A DNA stretch of 64,000 nucleotides from Bradyrhizobium semiaridum (GTDB lineage: Bacteria; Pseudomonadota; Alphaproteobacteria; Rhizobiales; Xanthobacteraceae). This document shows positions 1 through 8,802 of this stretch, piece after piece (position 1 is the stretch's first letter; the number at the start of each line of letters is the position of its first letter). The notes beneath the pieces are model-generated. The model was not told the origin of the DNA and searched no databases. It saw only the letters and a list, made by a program, of their open reading frames with translations. The position numbers were made by a program, and so were the translations under genes. The DNA is taken from positions 1-64,000 of the forward strand of contig NZ_JAGKJJ010000020.1 in the NCBI RefSeq assembly GCF_020329505.1. Reading direction: 5' to 3'.

Positions 1-248
1 GGCCGAGAACGGCGCCACGAAACGAATCGTCCCCGTTGGGAACGAGGTCTGCGCTGATACTTGTGGTGCTGAGGCTGCGAGCAGGGCCACGGTCGCAACG
101 GACAATGAGGCGCTGCGGAAAAACAGGTGGGGTCTCATGGAAAGCTCCATCAAACGCTGGGTTTTTCAATGGCAATTTCAAAGTTGCAACCTGCAGGCAC
201 GCCACCTTCGGACGCGCTGGCTGGATTTGCCAGAAAAATCGACGTATG
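1..248. other. Left-edge region without a recognisable gene
   Basis: No open frame here resembles a known protein, and overlapping frames on both strands look like chance. The stretch probably holds the promoter and leader of the IclR-type regulator that begins at 292. The sequence is cut by the window edge, so an upstream gene cannot be judged. Confidence 0.4.
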
Positions 249-285
249 TTTCACATTGTGGAATGCTGCGCTCCACGTTGTGGAA
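249..285. promoter_or_regulatory. Tandem IclR-type operator candidates
   Basis: Two near-palindromes sit just upstream of the regulator gene: TTTCACATTGTGGAA at 249-263 and CTCCACGTTGTGGAA at 271-285. Each is a TTCCAC-like half-site, a 3-base spacer ending in TT, and GTGGAA. Their starts are 22 bp apart, about two helical turns, so dimers could bind the same face. IclR-family proteins commonly bind short palindromes at their own promoters. Autoregulation is inferred from position. Confidence 0.5.
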
Positions 286-291
286 CGGAGG

Positions 292-1104
292 ATGGCGGTG
301 GCGGGTCCGAAAATCATCAAGAGCCTGGAGCGGGGCCTTCGTGTCCTGCAGGCTCTGCAGATGCAGCCCGATTCCTCGCTGCATCAGCTTTACGTCTTCA
401 CTGGTATCTCCAAGCCAAGTCTGCTCCGCATCCTTAACACGCTGGCACGGTCCGGCGTGGTCACTCGGCGGCTCGCGGACGGGCGTTACCGCATTGGGGC
501 GACGCTTTCGCGTGCGCCGTCTCGCCGGGAGCGTCGCGATCGGATCGCGGAAGCCGCCGCTCCGGTCCTCGAGCGGCTGTGTCGGCGGGTTTCGTGGCCT
601 TCGGATCTCATGGTGCCGGCAGGAGACCACATGGAAATCCGTGAGACCACCCGTGCGCGCAGCCCGATCTTGTTGCAAGAGGAGAGGGTTGGTCTGCAGG
701 TGAACTGGTTGCTGACCGGCGTTGGACGAGCCTATCTGGCCTACTGTCCGGCCAAGGAGCGGCAGGAGATCATCGAGATGCTGCGGACTTCGAACAAGGC
801 CGAAGATCGTCTCGCGCGAGAGCCCGCGCGTCTGAATGCGATACTCGCGGAAGTGCGAGCACGCGGCTACGCAACGCGCGACCCCACCCATGTCGGCGGC
901 TGGTATGGTAAGCCGCCGCACGCGGACGGCTTGATCGCAATTGCCGTTCCCCTGCGCGATGGCGCGCGCGTTCTGGGCTCGATCAACATTGTCTGGCTCA
1001 GGACCGCCTTTTCAGTGGAGGCCTTCGCCGCCCGGGATCTCGAAGACCTTCAGGACGCCGCAGCGGAAATTGTCAGTTCGGCACGAAGCCGCAGAGCGCG
1101 CTGA
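292..1104 (+). CDS. IclR family transcriptional regulator
   Basis: This 270-residue protein has the two-domain IclR layout. A winged helix-turn-helix fills about residues 8-70 (KSLERGLRVLQAL, then a recognition region ISKPSLLRILNTL), and an effector-binding GAF-like domain follows to about residue 260. Such proteins control aromatic or short-chain acid catabolism genes, but the effector here cannot be told. I chose the ATG at 292 because it begins at MAVAGPKIIKSLERG and lies just downstream of two operator-like palindromes. A GTG at 280 and an ATG at 127 are open alternatives in the same frame, but both would place the palindromes inside the gene. It lies in the AT-richer island segment. Confidence 0.8.
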   Translation: MAVAGPKIIKSLERGLRVLQALQMQPDSSLHQLYVFTGISKPSLLRILNTLARSGVVTRRLADGRYRIGATLSRAPSRRERRDRIAEAAAPVLERLCRRVSWPSDLMVPAGDHMEIRETTRARSPILLQEERVGLQVNWLLTGVGRAYLAYCPAKERQEIIEMLRTSNKAEDRLAREPARLNAILAEVRARGYATRDPTHVGGWYGKPPHADGLIAIAVPLRDGARVLGSINIVWLRTAFSVEAFAARDLEDLQDAAAEIVSSARSRRAR

Positions 1105-1157
1105 GGGCGGGTTTTGGTTCAGAACGATCTCAAAGGCGCTGAGCCGTAAAGACGGCG

Positions 1158-2162
1158 TCAGCCTAAACGGACGCCCGGGAACTTTGCTCGAAAGTCAAGC
1201 GGTCGCATCCCTCCGTGCCGTCTGAAAAACTTCACGAAGTTTGTTGGCTCGCTGAACCCCAGCTCTGCGGCAATTGCTTCAACCGTGAGGCCGGTGTGTG
1301 CAAGCAATCGTTTCGCTTCAAGGATCAGGCGTTGCTCTATCAGAGCTTTGGGTGAGGAACCACACGCCATCATGCAAACCCGGCGGAGTGACTTCGTTGA
1401 GCATCCAACAGCTTGCGCGTAGTATTCAACGGTCCGCGTTTGCGCGAACTGCGCGTCGACAGCTCGGCGGAATCTTCGAAACGTCGAGCGATGACTATCC
1501 ATCATGGAGGGCGCGTCGCTCTTGACGCAACAGCCCGCGATGGTCAGGAGCATTGCGTAGAGGAGGTGCTGGAGGATAACGGCCGATAGCTTCGAGCCAT
1601 CTGCTTGATGATATGCCCGCTTTATGGCGGTCATGACGCTGACGACGCTCTCCAACGCATCAGGCCCTAGGTCCGTGACGTCTTCGGGAACGACATCATC
1701 GATCAACGCTCCAAAAGCCGCTCCGTCCGCTGCCGAAAACGCGGGAAAGATGAATTCTGAGGTGAACAGCAGGATATCCGCCTCCAGTTTTTGTCCAAGG
1801 ACGAACTGCTGAACTTGACCCGGGCTAGCGTGGACAAGGGTGCCTGCCTTGCACCTCACACGACGAAAATCGAGGAAGTGATCTCCTCTGCCGGCGGTAA
1901 ATAGCATCAACAGATGGAAACTGGGCCGCTGTGGCGAGGCAAAGTGGCCGGGCGGTACGCGTCCTAAAAGCTCGGACAAGCGTAATGATTCAATGCCAAG
2001 CTTCGGAAACTTGGGATTGTTGTAATCGACTCCGAATATCGACCCTTCCGACAAACCTTTCACGGCGCACACGCCTGTCCATTTTTGACCATCGATTGGT
2101 ATCAGCTTGACCTGTCGCGGCACAACGGGGGCAGGCATGCTAGATCGCAGAAACCCAGCCAT
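1158..2162 (-). CDS. AraC family transcriptional regulator
   Basis: A 334-residue regulator. The N-terminal about 210 residues form a ligand-sensing or oligomerisation region of the AraC-binding-like type (GTLVHASPGQVQQF). The C-terminal about 100 residues carry the double helix-turn-helix of AraC/XylS proteins, with RRFRRAVDAQFAQ leading in and the typical AIAAELGFSEPTNFVKFFRR second HTH. The inducer is unknown. The start at 2162 has no clear ribosome-binding site; an internal ATG at 2138 is possible. It is divergent from the exported SnoaL-like protein at 2190, leaving at most about 50 bp for both promoters, so that neighbour may be its target. Confidence 0.82.
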   Translation of the reverse strand: MAGFLRSSMPAPVVPRQVKLIPIDGQKWTGVCAVKGLSEGSIFGVDYNNPKFPKLGIESLRLSELLGRVPPGHFASPQRPSFHLLMLFTAGRGDHFLDFRRVRCKAGTLVHASPGQVQQFVLGQKLEADILLFTSEFIFPAFSAADGAAFGALIDDVVPEDVTDLGPDALESVVSVMTAIKRAYHQADGSKLSAVILQHLLYAMLLTIAGCCVKSDAPSMMDSHRSTFRRFRRAVDAQFAQTRTVEYYAQAVGCSTKSLRRVCMMACGSSPKALIEQRLILEAKRLLAHTGLTVEAIAAELGFSEPTNFVKFFRRHGGMRPLDFRAKFPGVRLG

Positions 2163-2189
2163 AACTGCTGTTTTTTTCGGGAGAAAGCG

Positions 2190-2669
2190 ATGATCGTGAG
2201 CTTTTCCTTACGGCAATTGGTGATCGCCACCGGTCTCATTTTCATCTTCGGAACGGTCAATCTCTATGCTGAGCAGAACTCCGACATCGAAGCTGTCACT
2301 GCGGCCAACCTTGCCTTCGATACGGCCCTTTCAGCTCGCGACATCAATGCGATGGAGAGGGTTTGGGCGGCTGAGCCCTACGTTATCGCCGTGCATCCAT
2401 CCAGCAAAGTGTTGATCGTCGGATGGGATGCGGTTCGCAGGAGCTGGGAGGGCACTTTTGCTCGCTTCGCCGAGATTTCAGTATCGATGAAAGAGCCGCA
2501 AATTCATGTCGCCCAGAACGTGGCATGGGTTGTCGGAATTGAGAGTGCTGAAGGGAAGTTCAAGAACGGGGATGCCGTGAGCTTTACAGCCTTCACAACC
2601 AACATGTACGAAAAGCGGGAGGGCCGTTGGTTCATGGTGTTGCACACCACGTCACGAGTTCCGCAATAG
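2190..2669 (+). CDS. Exported SnoaL-like (DUF4440/NTF2-fold) protein
   Basis: This 159-residue protein starts with a hydrophobic export signal (LRQLVIATGLIFIFGTVNLYA, cleavage likely near residue 24). A single domain follows whose pattern matches small NTF2-fold proteins of the SnoaL/DUF4440 type: a helix of AFDTALSARDINAMERVWA, then VIAVHP, then strands ending with GRWFMVLHTTSR. The family includes isomerases, hydrolases and many proteins of unknown role; no catalytic residues can be assigned. The ATG at 2190 has GGGAGAAAG a few bases upstream. It is divergent from the AraC regulator, which may control it. Confidence 0.7.
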   Translation: MIVSFSLRQLVIATGLIFIFGTVNLYAEQNSDIEAVTAANLAFDTALSARDINAMERVWAAEPYVIAVHPSSKVLIVGWDAVRRSWEGTFARFAEISVSMKEPQIHVAQNVAWVVGIESAEGKFKNGDAVSFTAFTTNMYEKREGRWFMVLHTTSRVPQ

Positions 2670-2818
2670 CGCTACAGCACGTCCGCAGCGGCGGAGCCGT
2701 TGCTGCCATGCAGGGTTGCCGGTTGGATGTCCGGCGTTGGCAGTGAACCAGACGTAGCCAGCCGCCGGTTCGAGGTCTCACCTTGACCCTTTGCGGACCT
2801 GCGAGTAAATCAGGTTGT

Positions 2819-4412
2819 CTAGCTAGCTTTGGCTGGACGTAAAGCCCCTAACGACGTCTCTGCAACGCCCGCTTTGCGAAGCCCCGCCAGCAGTCGATCG
2901 AGACAAGTCGGGTCAAAGACGAGGTAGTCCCGCAGTACCTGGGCAACTGAAAAATCTGGTCGATGTCTTCGCGTCTCGCGAATTTCGTGCCTTGCGCCTT
3001 CGTGATCGCCAAGATGGCCAAGGGCCGACGTGATAATCATGTGCGGCACCCAGGTGTCGAATGAGTGGATGGATTCACGGGCGAGTTCAACCGCTTTAGC
3101 ATCATTGCCTAGATAGAGATAGCCGACGGCGAGGACGTTGAGGTACTGACGTGCGCTCGGCGCGAATGGACTCAAACGGAGCGCCCATTCGGCCTGTCGA
3201 ATACCTTCGTCGCAGCGGCCAGATTGGATCAGAAGCCGGCCAAGGATCGCATAGGCGTGCGCGAAGCTTGGATTGAGTGCGATCGCTCTCTTCGCCGCAT
3301 CGATCGCGGACTCTGGTTGACGACTAAAAGTCAGGCCCCAGGCCAACGCCAGATGCGGTAAAGCGTCCCGGTCGTCGAGCACGACGGCGCGGCGGGCGCG
3401 GTCGAGAATGTCTTTCGGGTCATGTGTCGCATAGCAGAAGAAAAGGTCCTCCGCCTGACTCCACGCAATCGCCGCGTGTGCGGGCGCGAAGCTGGGGTGT
3501 AGCGCGAGCGAACGTTCGAGCAGCCGGCGCGCCTCGGCATTGCTGTCCCGCGTGCGTTGCGCGATCAACGCCATACCGCGATGGAACAGCTCCCAAGCGC
3601 CGAGGTTTTCCGGGGGCGTGGCTTTGGTCCGGTCGTATTCGGCACGGCCCAGTTCCGGCTCGATCTGTCCAGCGATTTCCCGAGCTATCTCGTCTTGGAT
3701 GGCAAAGATATCATCGAGATTGCGGTCGAACCGCTCCGCCCAGACGTGATTGCCGGTACTACCGTCGAGGAGTTGGGCAGAAATCCGGACGCGTCCGGCA
3801 TCCCTGCGGACACTGCCTTCGACTACATAGCGGACGCCGAGCGTCGCCGCGATCTCGCGTATATCGGGGAGCTCGCGCTTATAACGGAACGTCGCATTGC
3901 GCGCGATCACGAAAAATTGCCGAATGCGGCTGAGCGCCGTGATGAGGTCCTCCGTGATCCCGTCGATAAAGAAGCCCTGTTCGGAGTCGTCCGACATGTT
4001 GGTGAACGGTAGGACCGCGATCGACGGCCGATCCGGGAGCGCAATTGTTGTGGCTGAAGGGTCGGACGACCTCTCAACAGGCAAGGAACTGGTGACTGTA
4101 GGGCGCCTCTCCACCTCGCCAACGAACCGAACGCCCTTTCGCGCGATTGTGCGAATGAGGCGTTGCTGGTCGCCGTCATCGCCGATTTGCACGGCGCGCT
4201 GCATTGATACGACTGATCAACGTCGATTCAGACACGATGCGGCCGTTCCAGACAGCCTCCAGTAGATCGTCTTTGGTGACCACTCGATCGCGGTTCTCGA
4301 TCAGATGGACCAGGAGATCGAACACCTGGGGTTGAACCGGCACGGGGCTTTCGCCACGCCGCAGCTCACGCCGGTCGGTATCCAACACACACTTCTCGAA
4401 ATAGAGGCGCAC
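2819..4412 (-). pseudogene. CadC-like winged-helix/TPR regulator, frameshifted
   Basis: Two open frames on the minus strand together make one family-length protein. 4412-4176 encodes an OmpR/CadC-type winged helix (PVQPQVFDLLVHLIENRDRVV, then the DLLEAVWNGRIVS recognition region). 4204-2819 continues with the last turn of that domain (QQRLIRTIARKGVRFVGEV), a TolB-N-like segment (IAVLPFTNMSDD) and TPR-like repeats. The frames separate at a run of three T at 4186-4188. Removing one base restores NAARRAIGDDG, the usual family sequence, and gives one protein of about 530 residues. The gene is either broken or carries a sequencing or assembly slip. The family is assumed to link sensing to transcription; the target could be the divergent methyltransferase at 4555. 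Confidence 0.7.
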
Positions 4413-4554
4413 CCTATCGTCTCCAGCGGGCGGCTCCGCGCCGCAGTCGGCATGTCAATGGAAAAAGCATGAAAAATCAATACGGCTTCAAGGCCAACCT
4501 CGCGCTCGGAAACTAATCTGACTGCGTTCCGTACCCGCATTGGGAGACTCCGCC

Positions 4555-5598
4555 ATGAACCAGCAAATCGAATTGAAAGAACTCAACCCGAGGGCATCGG
4601 TAACGCCGGACGATATCATGCGGCTCGGCTTCGCCTTTTGGGGCTCAAAGACGCTGCTGAGCGCAGTCGAACTCGGGCTGTTCACTTTGCTGGCGGACGG
4701 GCCGCTCAGCGCAGACGTGTTGACGACTCGGCTGAAGCTTCATCCGCGCAGCGTCCGAGACTTCCTCGATGCGCTGGTCTCGCTCGGACAGCTCGAACGT
4801 AGTGATGGCTTGTACTCCAACACGCCGGCCGGCGCCCAATTTCTCGACCGGCGCAAACCAACCTACGTCGGCGGAATACTCGAAATGGCGAACGCACGGC
4901 TTTATCCATTCTGGGGTGCGCTGACCGAAGCCTTGCGTACCGGCGAGCCGCAGAACGAAGCGAAGCAAGGTCGCGACCTGTTCGACGAGATTTACCGCAA
5001 CGCAGCGATCCTCTCAGAGTTCCTCAAGGCGATGACTGGATTGAGCCTTGGCGCTGCGCACGCCATTGCAGAGAAATTCCCTTGGGCTGACTACAAGAGC
5101 TTCGCCGACATCGGCACCGCAGAGGGCGGCCTCGCGGTCGAGCTTGTTCGCGCGCATCCGCATCTTTCTGGCATCGGATACGATCTGCCGGTGGTGAGGC
5201 CGCATTTCGACGCCTACGCAGCGCGGCACGGTCTCTCCGCGCGGCTCTCATTCCAAGCCGGTGACTTCTTCGCGCAGGCGATGCCACCTGCGGATGTTCT
5301 AATCATGGGTCACATCCTGCACGATTGGAGCCTTGATAAAAAGCGGACGCTGATACGCAAGGCTTACGAAGCGTTACCGTTCGGCGGCGCGCTGATCATC
5401 TATGATCCGATTATCGACGATGACCGTCGGCGCAATGCCTTTGGATTGCTGATGAGCCTGAACATGCTGATTGAGACCCGCGAGGGCTTCGACTTCACGG
5501 GCGCAGAGTGCATGAATTGGCTCAAGGAGGCAGGCTTTGCAGAGATGCGCATCGAACCGCTGGTCGGCCCAGACTCGATGGTGATTGGCGTCAAGTGA
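4555..5598 (+). CDS. Family-2 SAM-dependent O-methyltransferase
   Basis: A 347-residue protein of the plant-like/acetylserotonin O-methyltransferase family (Methyltransf_2). An N-terminal winged dimerisation domain (residues about 15-100) is followed by the Rossmann SAM domain with FADIGTAEGG as motif I, the acidic residue in GYDLP that binds the ribose, and GHILHDWSLD containing the usual catalytic His region. Substrates in this family are phenolic or polyketide hydroxyls; the one here is not predictable. The ATG at 4555 is preceded by GGGAGA at about 4541. A TTG at 4540 lies inside that ribosome-binding site and is unlikely. It is divergent from the frameshifted CadC-like regulator. Confidence 0.8.
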   Translation: MNQQIELKELNPRASVTPDDIMRLGFAFWGSKTLLSAVELGLFTLLADGPLSADVLTTRLKLHPRSVRDFLDALVSLGQLERSDGLYSNTPAGAQFLDRRKPTYVGGILEMANARLYPFWGALTEALRTGEPQNEAKQGRDLFDEIYRNAAILSEFLKAMTGLSLGAAHAIAEKFPWADYKSFADIGTAEGGLAVELVRAHPHLSGIGYDLPVVRPHFDAYAARHGLSARLSFQAGDFFAQAMPPADVLIMGHILHDWSLDKKRTLIRKAYEALPFGGALIIYDPIIDDDRRRNAFGLLMSLNMLIETREGFDFTGAECMNWLKEAGFAEMRIEPLVGPDSMVIGVK

Positions 5599-5762
5599 GA
5601 AAGACTTGCGGCGGCTATGCCGCAGTTGCTCACGACAGCTCATGACCCAAAGCCGACGTGATTCAGCTACTTGCCGACGTCCGCTCTCAAGGGCAAAGCA
5701 GCCCAGACGATCCCTCGTGGTTATTTACTCAGCGAGCGTTTAAGTTTGAGAAAAATGGTGCT

Positions 5763-6860
5763 CTAGCTGGCGACCAGGGTGGCTAGGAATTGCTCCATCG
5801 ACGGTTGTGCGGCTCTTTGCATCTTGTGAAGATCCTCGGGCTTGAGATTTGTGTAGCGTCGCAACATTCGCCAATCTTTATGGCCAGTCACCATAGCAAC
5901 TTGCTGTATCGAGAAGCCCGCTTCGAAAAGTCTGCTTGTCCCTTCGTGGCGCAGATCGTGAAAGCAAAGATCATCGATATCGATGGCGTGGCAAGACCTA
6001 CGAAAAGCTGCTCCAACCGATTTCGAATGGTAAGGAAACACGCGTCCGAGGCCGCGCGTGAGAATCCGTTGTTCTAGCATGAGTTGCCAAGCGTCAAAGC
6101 CAGTGGAGTTGAGGAGAGGGACTACTTGATGATTGCCATCTTTGCGTCGCGGGTCTTTCCGATCGCGAATAGTGACTGTTCGCTTCAACATGTCGACATC
6201 AGACCATTCGATGCGGCAAATCTCTGCTTGGCGCATGGCGGTGGCCACAGCAAAGCGAACAATTCTAGCTAGAGGTAGAAATTGTTGCGGGTTCGACTCA
6301 GCGTATGCGATCAAGCGATCGAGTTCATCCTGGGTGGGGCGACGATCTCGTTCGTTCGACTTTCCGACGAGATCCAGGTGCTTGAGCGCAGCTCTGGCCA
6401 ATTGGACGTTCTCGACTGAAACGTTGATGCCATGCACGGCGGCAGCGTGGAGTAGGATCGTCCGGATGAATGCGAAATCGATCGCAAGGGTGGCCGGTCC
6501 AGCGCCTTGAGCAGCTCGCTTTCGCCCGAACTCAATCAATCTCTCTCTAGTCAACTCTTTTAGGTTTGTTCGTCCAAGCGAGATCTTCAGGGCCTTGAGC
6601 ACCATGGACTTGGATCGTCGCACGGGTTTGCCGACCTGGGCAAGATCGTCGAGATGCAGGGCGATCAAATCGGCAAAAATGCGAGGCTGCTCAAAAGGGC
6701 GGGAACGCCGAATGGGGGTGCCGCGATCGATAGAGCGCTCCACATCAAGCGCCCATTCTTCAGCATCGCGTCGTCGCACGAACGTGTTTGCGATGTACTC
6801 GTTTTTCCTCCTGACCTGAACGCGCCAGCTTCCCGATTTGAGTTTTGTAAACGTCGGCAT
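5763..6860 (-). CDS. Tyrosine recombinase (dusA-type island integrase)
   Basis: A 365-residue integrase with an N-terminal arm-binding region (MPTFTKLKSGSWRVQVRR), a SAM-like core-binding domain (about residues 60-165), and a catalytic domain. The catalytic set is complete: Arg210 in TAMRQAEICRIEW, a Lys near 235-240, His301 and Arg304 in HDLRHEG, His327 in GHKDW, and the nucleophile Tyr336 in RRYTNL. It points away from dusA and starts 148 bp from it, the arrangement known for integrases that use the 5' end of dusA as attachment site. Base composition is clearly AT-richer than the genes from 7009 onward. The start region has five phased CGTGTGC repeats upstream. Confidence 0.88.
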   Translation of the reverse strand: MPTFTKLKSGSWRVQVRRKNEYIANTFVRRRDAEEWALDVERSIDRGTPIRRSRPFEQPRIFADLIALHLDDLAQVGKPVRRSKSMVLKALKISLGRTNLKELTRERLIEFGRKRAAQGAGPATLAIDFAFIRTILLHAAAVHGINVSVENVQLARAALKHLDLVGKSNERDRRPTQDELDRLIAYAESNPQQFLPLARIVRFAVATAMRQAEICRIEWSDVDMLKRTVTIRDRKDPRRKDGNHQVVPLLNSTGFDAWQLMLEQRILTRGLGRVFPYHSKSVGAAFRRSCHAIDIDDLCFHDLRHEGTSRLFEAGFSIQQVAMVTGHKDWRMLRRYTNLKPEDLHKMQRAAQPSMEQFLATLVAS

Positions 6861-6862
6861 TG

Positions 6863-6969
6863 CGTGTGCACTCCACCCCGATTTCGTGTGCGCTACGTGT
6901 GCACCGGGAGATCAAATGCGGTACAAACGTGTGCAATTTTGGCTAGTTTGGAGTGCACACGTGTGCACT
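6863..6969. repeat. Phased CGTGTGC repeats and 18-bp palindrome
   Basis: Five direct copies of CGTGTGC start at 6863, 6885, 6896, 6928 and 6960, at spacings of 22, 11, 32 and 32 bp, i.e. two, one, three and three helical turns. The last copy is half of a perfect palindrome, AGTGCACACGTGTGCACT, at 6952-6969. They fill the gap between the integrase start and dusA. This fits arm-type integrase or excisionase binding sites next to the attachment core, or an operator controlling the integrase. Confidence 0.6.
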
Positions 6970-7008
6970 TGTTCCTGTTCTAGTCCGTTGAAATGATAGG
7001 GTAAGTAT

Positions 7009-8004
7009 TTGGAATATCAAGATTATCGCTTTTCCGTGGCGCCCATGATGGATTGGACCGACCGCCATTGCCGGTTCTTCCATCGGCTGATGTCGCGGCG
7101 GGCGCGGCTCTACACGGAGATGCTGACGACCGGCGCGGTGATCCACGGCGATCGGGCGCGGCTGCTCGGCTTCGACGCGAGCGAGCATCCGGTGGCGCTG
7201 CAGCTTGGCGGTTCCGATCCGCGTGATCTCGCCACCGCCGCGAGGATCGGCGAGGATTTCGGTTACGACGAGATCAACCTCAATGTCGGCTGCCCCTCGG
7301 ACCGCGTGAAGGACGGCCGCTTCGGCGCCTGCCTGATGGCGGAGCCCGCGCTGGTCGCCGAGGGCATCGCGGCGATGAAGCGGGCGGTCAAGATTCCGGT
7401 TACGGTGAAATGCCGGATCGGCATCGACGACCAGGATCCGGAGATCGCGCTCGACGTGCTGGCGCGGGGCGTGATCGCCGCGGGCGCCGATGTGCTGATC
7501 GTCCACGCCCGCAAGGCCTGGCTCAACGGGTTGTCGCCGAAGGAGAACCGCGACATCCCGCCGCTCGATTACGACCGGGTCTATCGCCTGAAGGCGGCGC
7601 TGCCTGGCGTGCCGATCATCATCAATGGCGGCATCGGCAGCATTGTCGAGGCGAAGCGGCATCTGGCGCATGTCGACGGCGTGATGCTGGGGCGGGCCGC
7701 CTATCAGGAGCCGTGGCGGCTGCTCGCGGTGGATTCGGAATTGTTCGGCGAGGCGGCTCCGCACGCGACGATGAAGGCCGTGTTCGCGGCGATGCTGCCC
7801 TATATCGAGCGGCAGCTAGCCCGCGGCACGCGGCTGCATGCGATGACGCGCCATTTCGTCGGCGCCTTCCACGGCGTGCCCGGCGCGCGCGCGTTCCGCC
7901 GGCATCTGGCGGAAAACGGCGTCCGTCCGGGCGCCGGCGCGGACGTGCTGCGCGATGCGATCGCGCTGGTCGACGATCACGCGCCGGCGGCGGTCGCAGC
8001 CTGA
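7009..8004 (+). CDS. dusA: tRNA-dihydrouridine(20/20a) synthase DusA
   Basis: A 331-residue flavoenzyme that reduces uridine 20/20a in the tRNA D-loop using FMN and NADPH. It shows the family signature APMMDWTDRHCRFF at residues 11-24, FMN-contact residues in VALQLGGSDP, the catalytic Cys95 in NLNVGCPSDRV, and GGI/GRAAYQEPW phosphate-binding loops in the TIM barrel. Length is normal. The only start is a TTG at 7009: an in-frame TAG lies at 6997-6999 and no ATG or GTG intervenes. This suggests the native 5' end was replaced when the island integrated, so promoter and start come from the element. Confidence 0.93.
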   Translation: MEYQDYRFSVAPMMDWTDRHCRFFHRLMSRRARLYTEMLTTGAVIHGDRARLLGFDASEHPVALQLGGSDPRDLATAARIGEDFGYDEINLNVGCPSDRVKDGRFGACLMAEPALVAEGIAAMKRAVKIPVTVKCRIGIDDQDPEIALDVLARGVIAAGADVLIVHARKAWLNGLSPKENRDIPPLDYDRVYRLKAALPGVPIIINGGIGSIVEAKRHLAHVDGVMLGRAAYQEPWRLLAVDSELFGEAAPHATMKAVFAAMLPYIERQLARGTRLHAMTRHFVGAFHGVPGARAFRRHLAENGVRPGAGADVLRDAIALVDDHAPAAVAA

Positions 8005-8204
8005 CGTTCGATTGCGGCCGGCGGGCTGCGAGGCTCGCACGATTTCGGAATATTGGAAGATTGCCCCTGAGTTGCCCGCCATGTCAAGCTGCCGTGTCGA
8101 ATACCGGCAGCCGCCGGCTCCTTTGCATGGGGTTGTTTTTCCATATTTGGCAGTGCGCGCCCGCGACGGCAGGCTATCGCATATCCAATTTCATGTTCTC
8201 TTGG

Positions 8205-8777
8205 TTAGTCGACCGCCGTGCGCGGACGCTTGCGGCGGCCTGAGGCGCTGATGCTGCCGGTGACGTCGGGATAGCCGGTCAGCGACAGCGTGTCCGCGCG
8301 CACGCCCCAGCTTTCGAGCCGGTCGAGGAAGCTCATGCCGAGCAGGTTGGTCTTCATCTGGCCACGCTGCACCACCAGCGCCGGCACCGATTTCTCGACC
8401 AGCTTGCCGACCGCGAGGCGGTCGAGCGTCAGCCGCGCCGCCTTGGTGTGGCCGCCGGCGGTCTCGAGATCGACATTGTATTCGAGCATCTCGATCGGCA
8501 GCCCGATGGCCTTCGCGGTTTCCCAGGTCAGCACCACCGAGGTGGCGCCGGTGTCGATCACCATCGGCGCGCTGACGCCGTTGATCTTGGCGCGGAAGGC
8601 AAACTCGCCGCCCTGGCTGCGCGCGATCTGCACTGCGGGGGCAGGGGCTCCGCTGATGCCGCCGAAGATCTGCGCGATGTTCTCCCGGGCGCGCGCGATC
8701 TGCTCGGGATCGCCATAGGCGACGACGGCGCCGGCGGTCGCCATCAGCATCACGACGATGAGGAGGATGCGGCTCAC
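8205..8777 (-). CDS. Retropepsin-like aspartic protease (TIGR02281 type)
   Basis: A 190-residue protein with an N-terminal hydrophobic segment (residues 3-21, signal or anchor) and a single clan AA domain. The catalytic aspartate is Asp75 in VIDTGATSVVLT, and a second conserved stretch NLLGMSFLDRL marks the family. Such proteins are half-size pepsin folds that act as homodimers, membrane-anchored and facing the periplasm. Substrates are unknown. The DUF1289 gene lies just upstream on the same strand (25 bp gap) and the two are probably cotranscribed. Confidence 0.82.
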   Translation of the reverse strand: MSRILLIVVMLMATAGAVVAYGDPEQIARARENIAQIFGGISGAPAPAVQIARSQGGEFAFRAKINGVSAPMVIDTGATSVVLTWETAKAIGLPIEMLEYNVDLETAGGHTKAARLTLDRLAVGKLVEKSVPALVVQRGQMKTNLLGMSFLDRLESWGVRADTLSLTGYPDVTGSISASGRRKRPRTAVD

Positions 8778-8802
8778 GGCGCGGCTCCCGCCGGAGCGCC
8801 GG

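Larger units (their letters stand above)
1..7008. mobile_element. Right end of a dusA-integrated genomic island
   Basis: Everything left of dusA is AT-richer, has patchy accessory gene content (regulators, a methyltransferase, a frameshifted gene), and ends with an intact tyrosine integrase next to the dusA 5' end. dusA is an established integration hotspot. The likely right attachment site is inside the first codons of dusA, around the conserved APMMDWTDRH coding region at 7039-7068. I found no convincing second copy of that sequence between 1 and 5760, so the left end is probably outside the window. The extent is inferred. Confidence 0.5.

Noticed and set aside
1490..1508. Possible second dusA attachment site (CCATGATGGAT) within the AraC gene
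   Set aside because: The 11-base match is inverted relative to dusA and encodes ordinary residues of the AraC regulator; too short to be an attachment copy.
6863..6969. Short CRISPR array at the CGTGTGC repeats
   Set aside because: Repeat units are only 7-9 bp with irregular short spacers and no cas genes nearby; a protein-binding array fits better.
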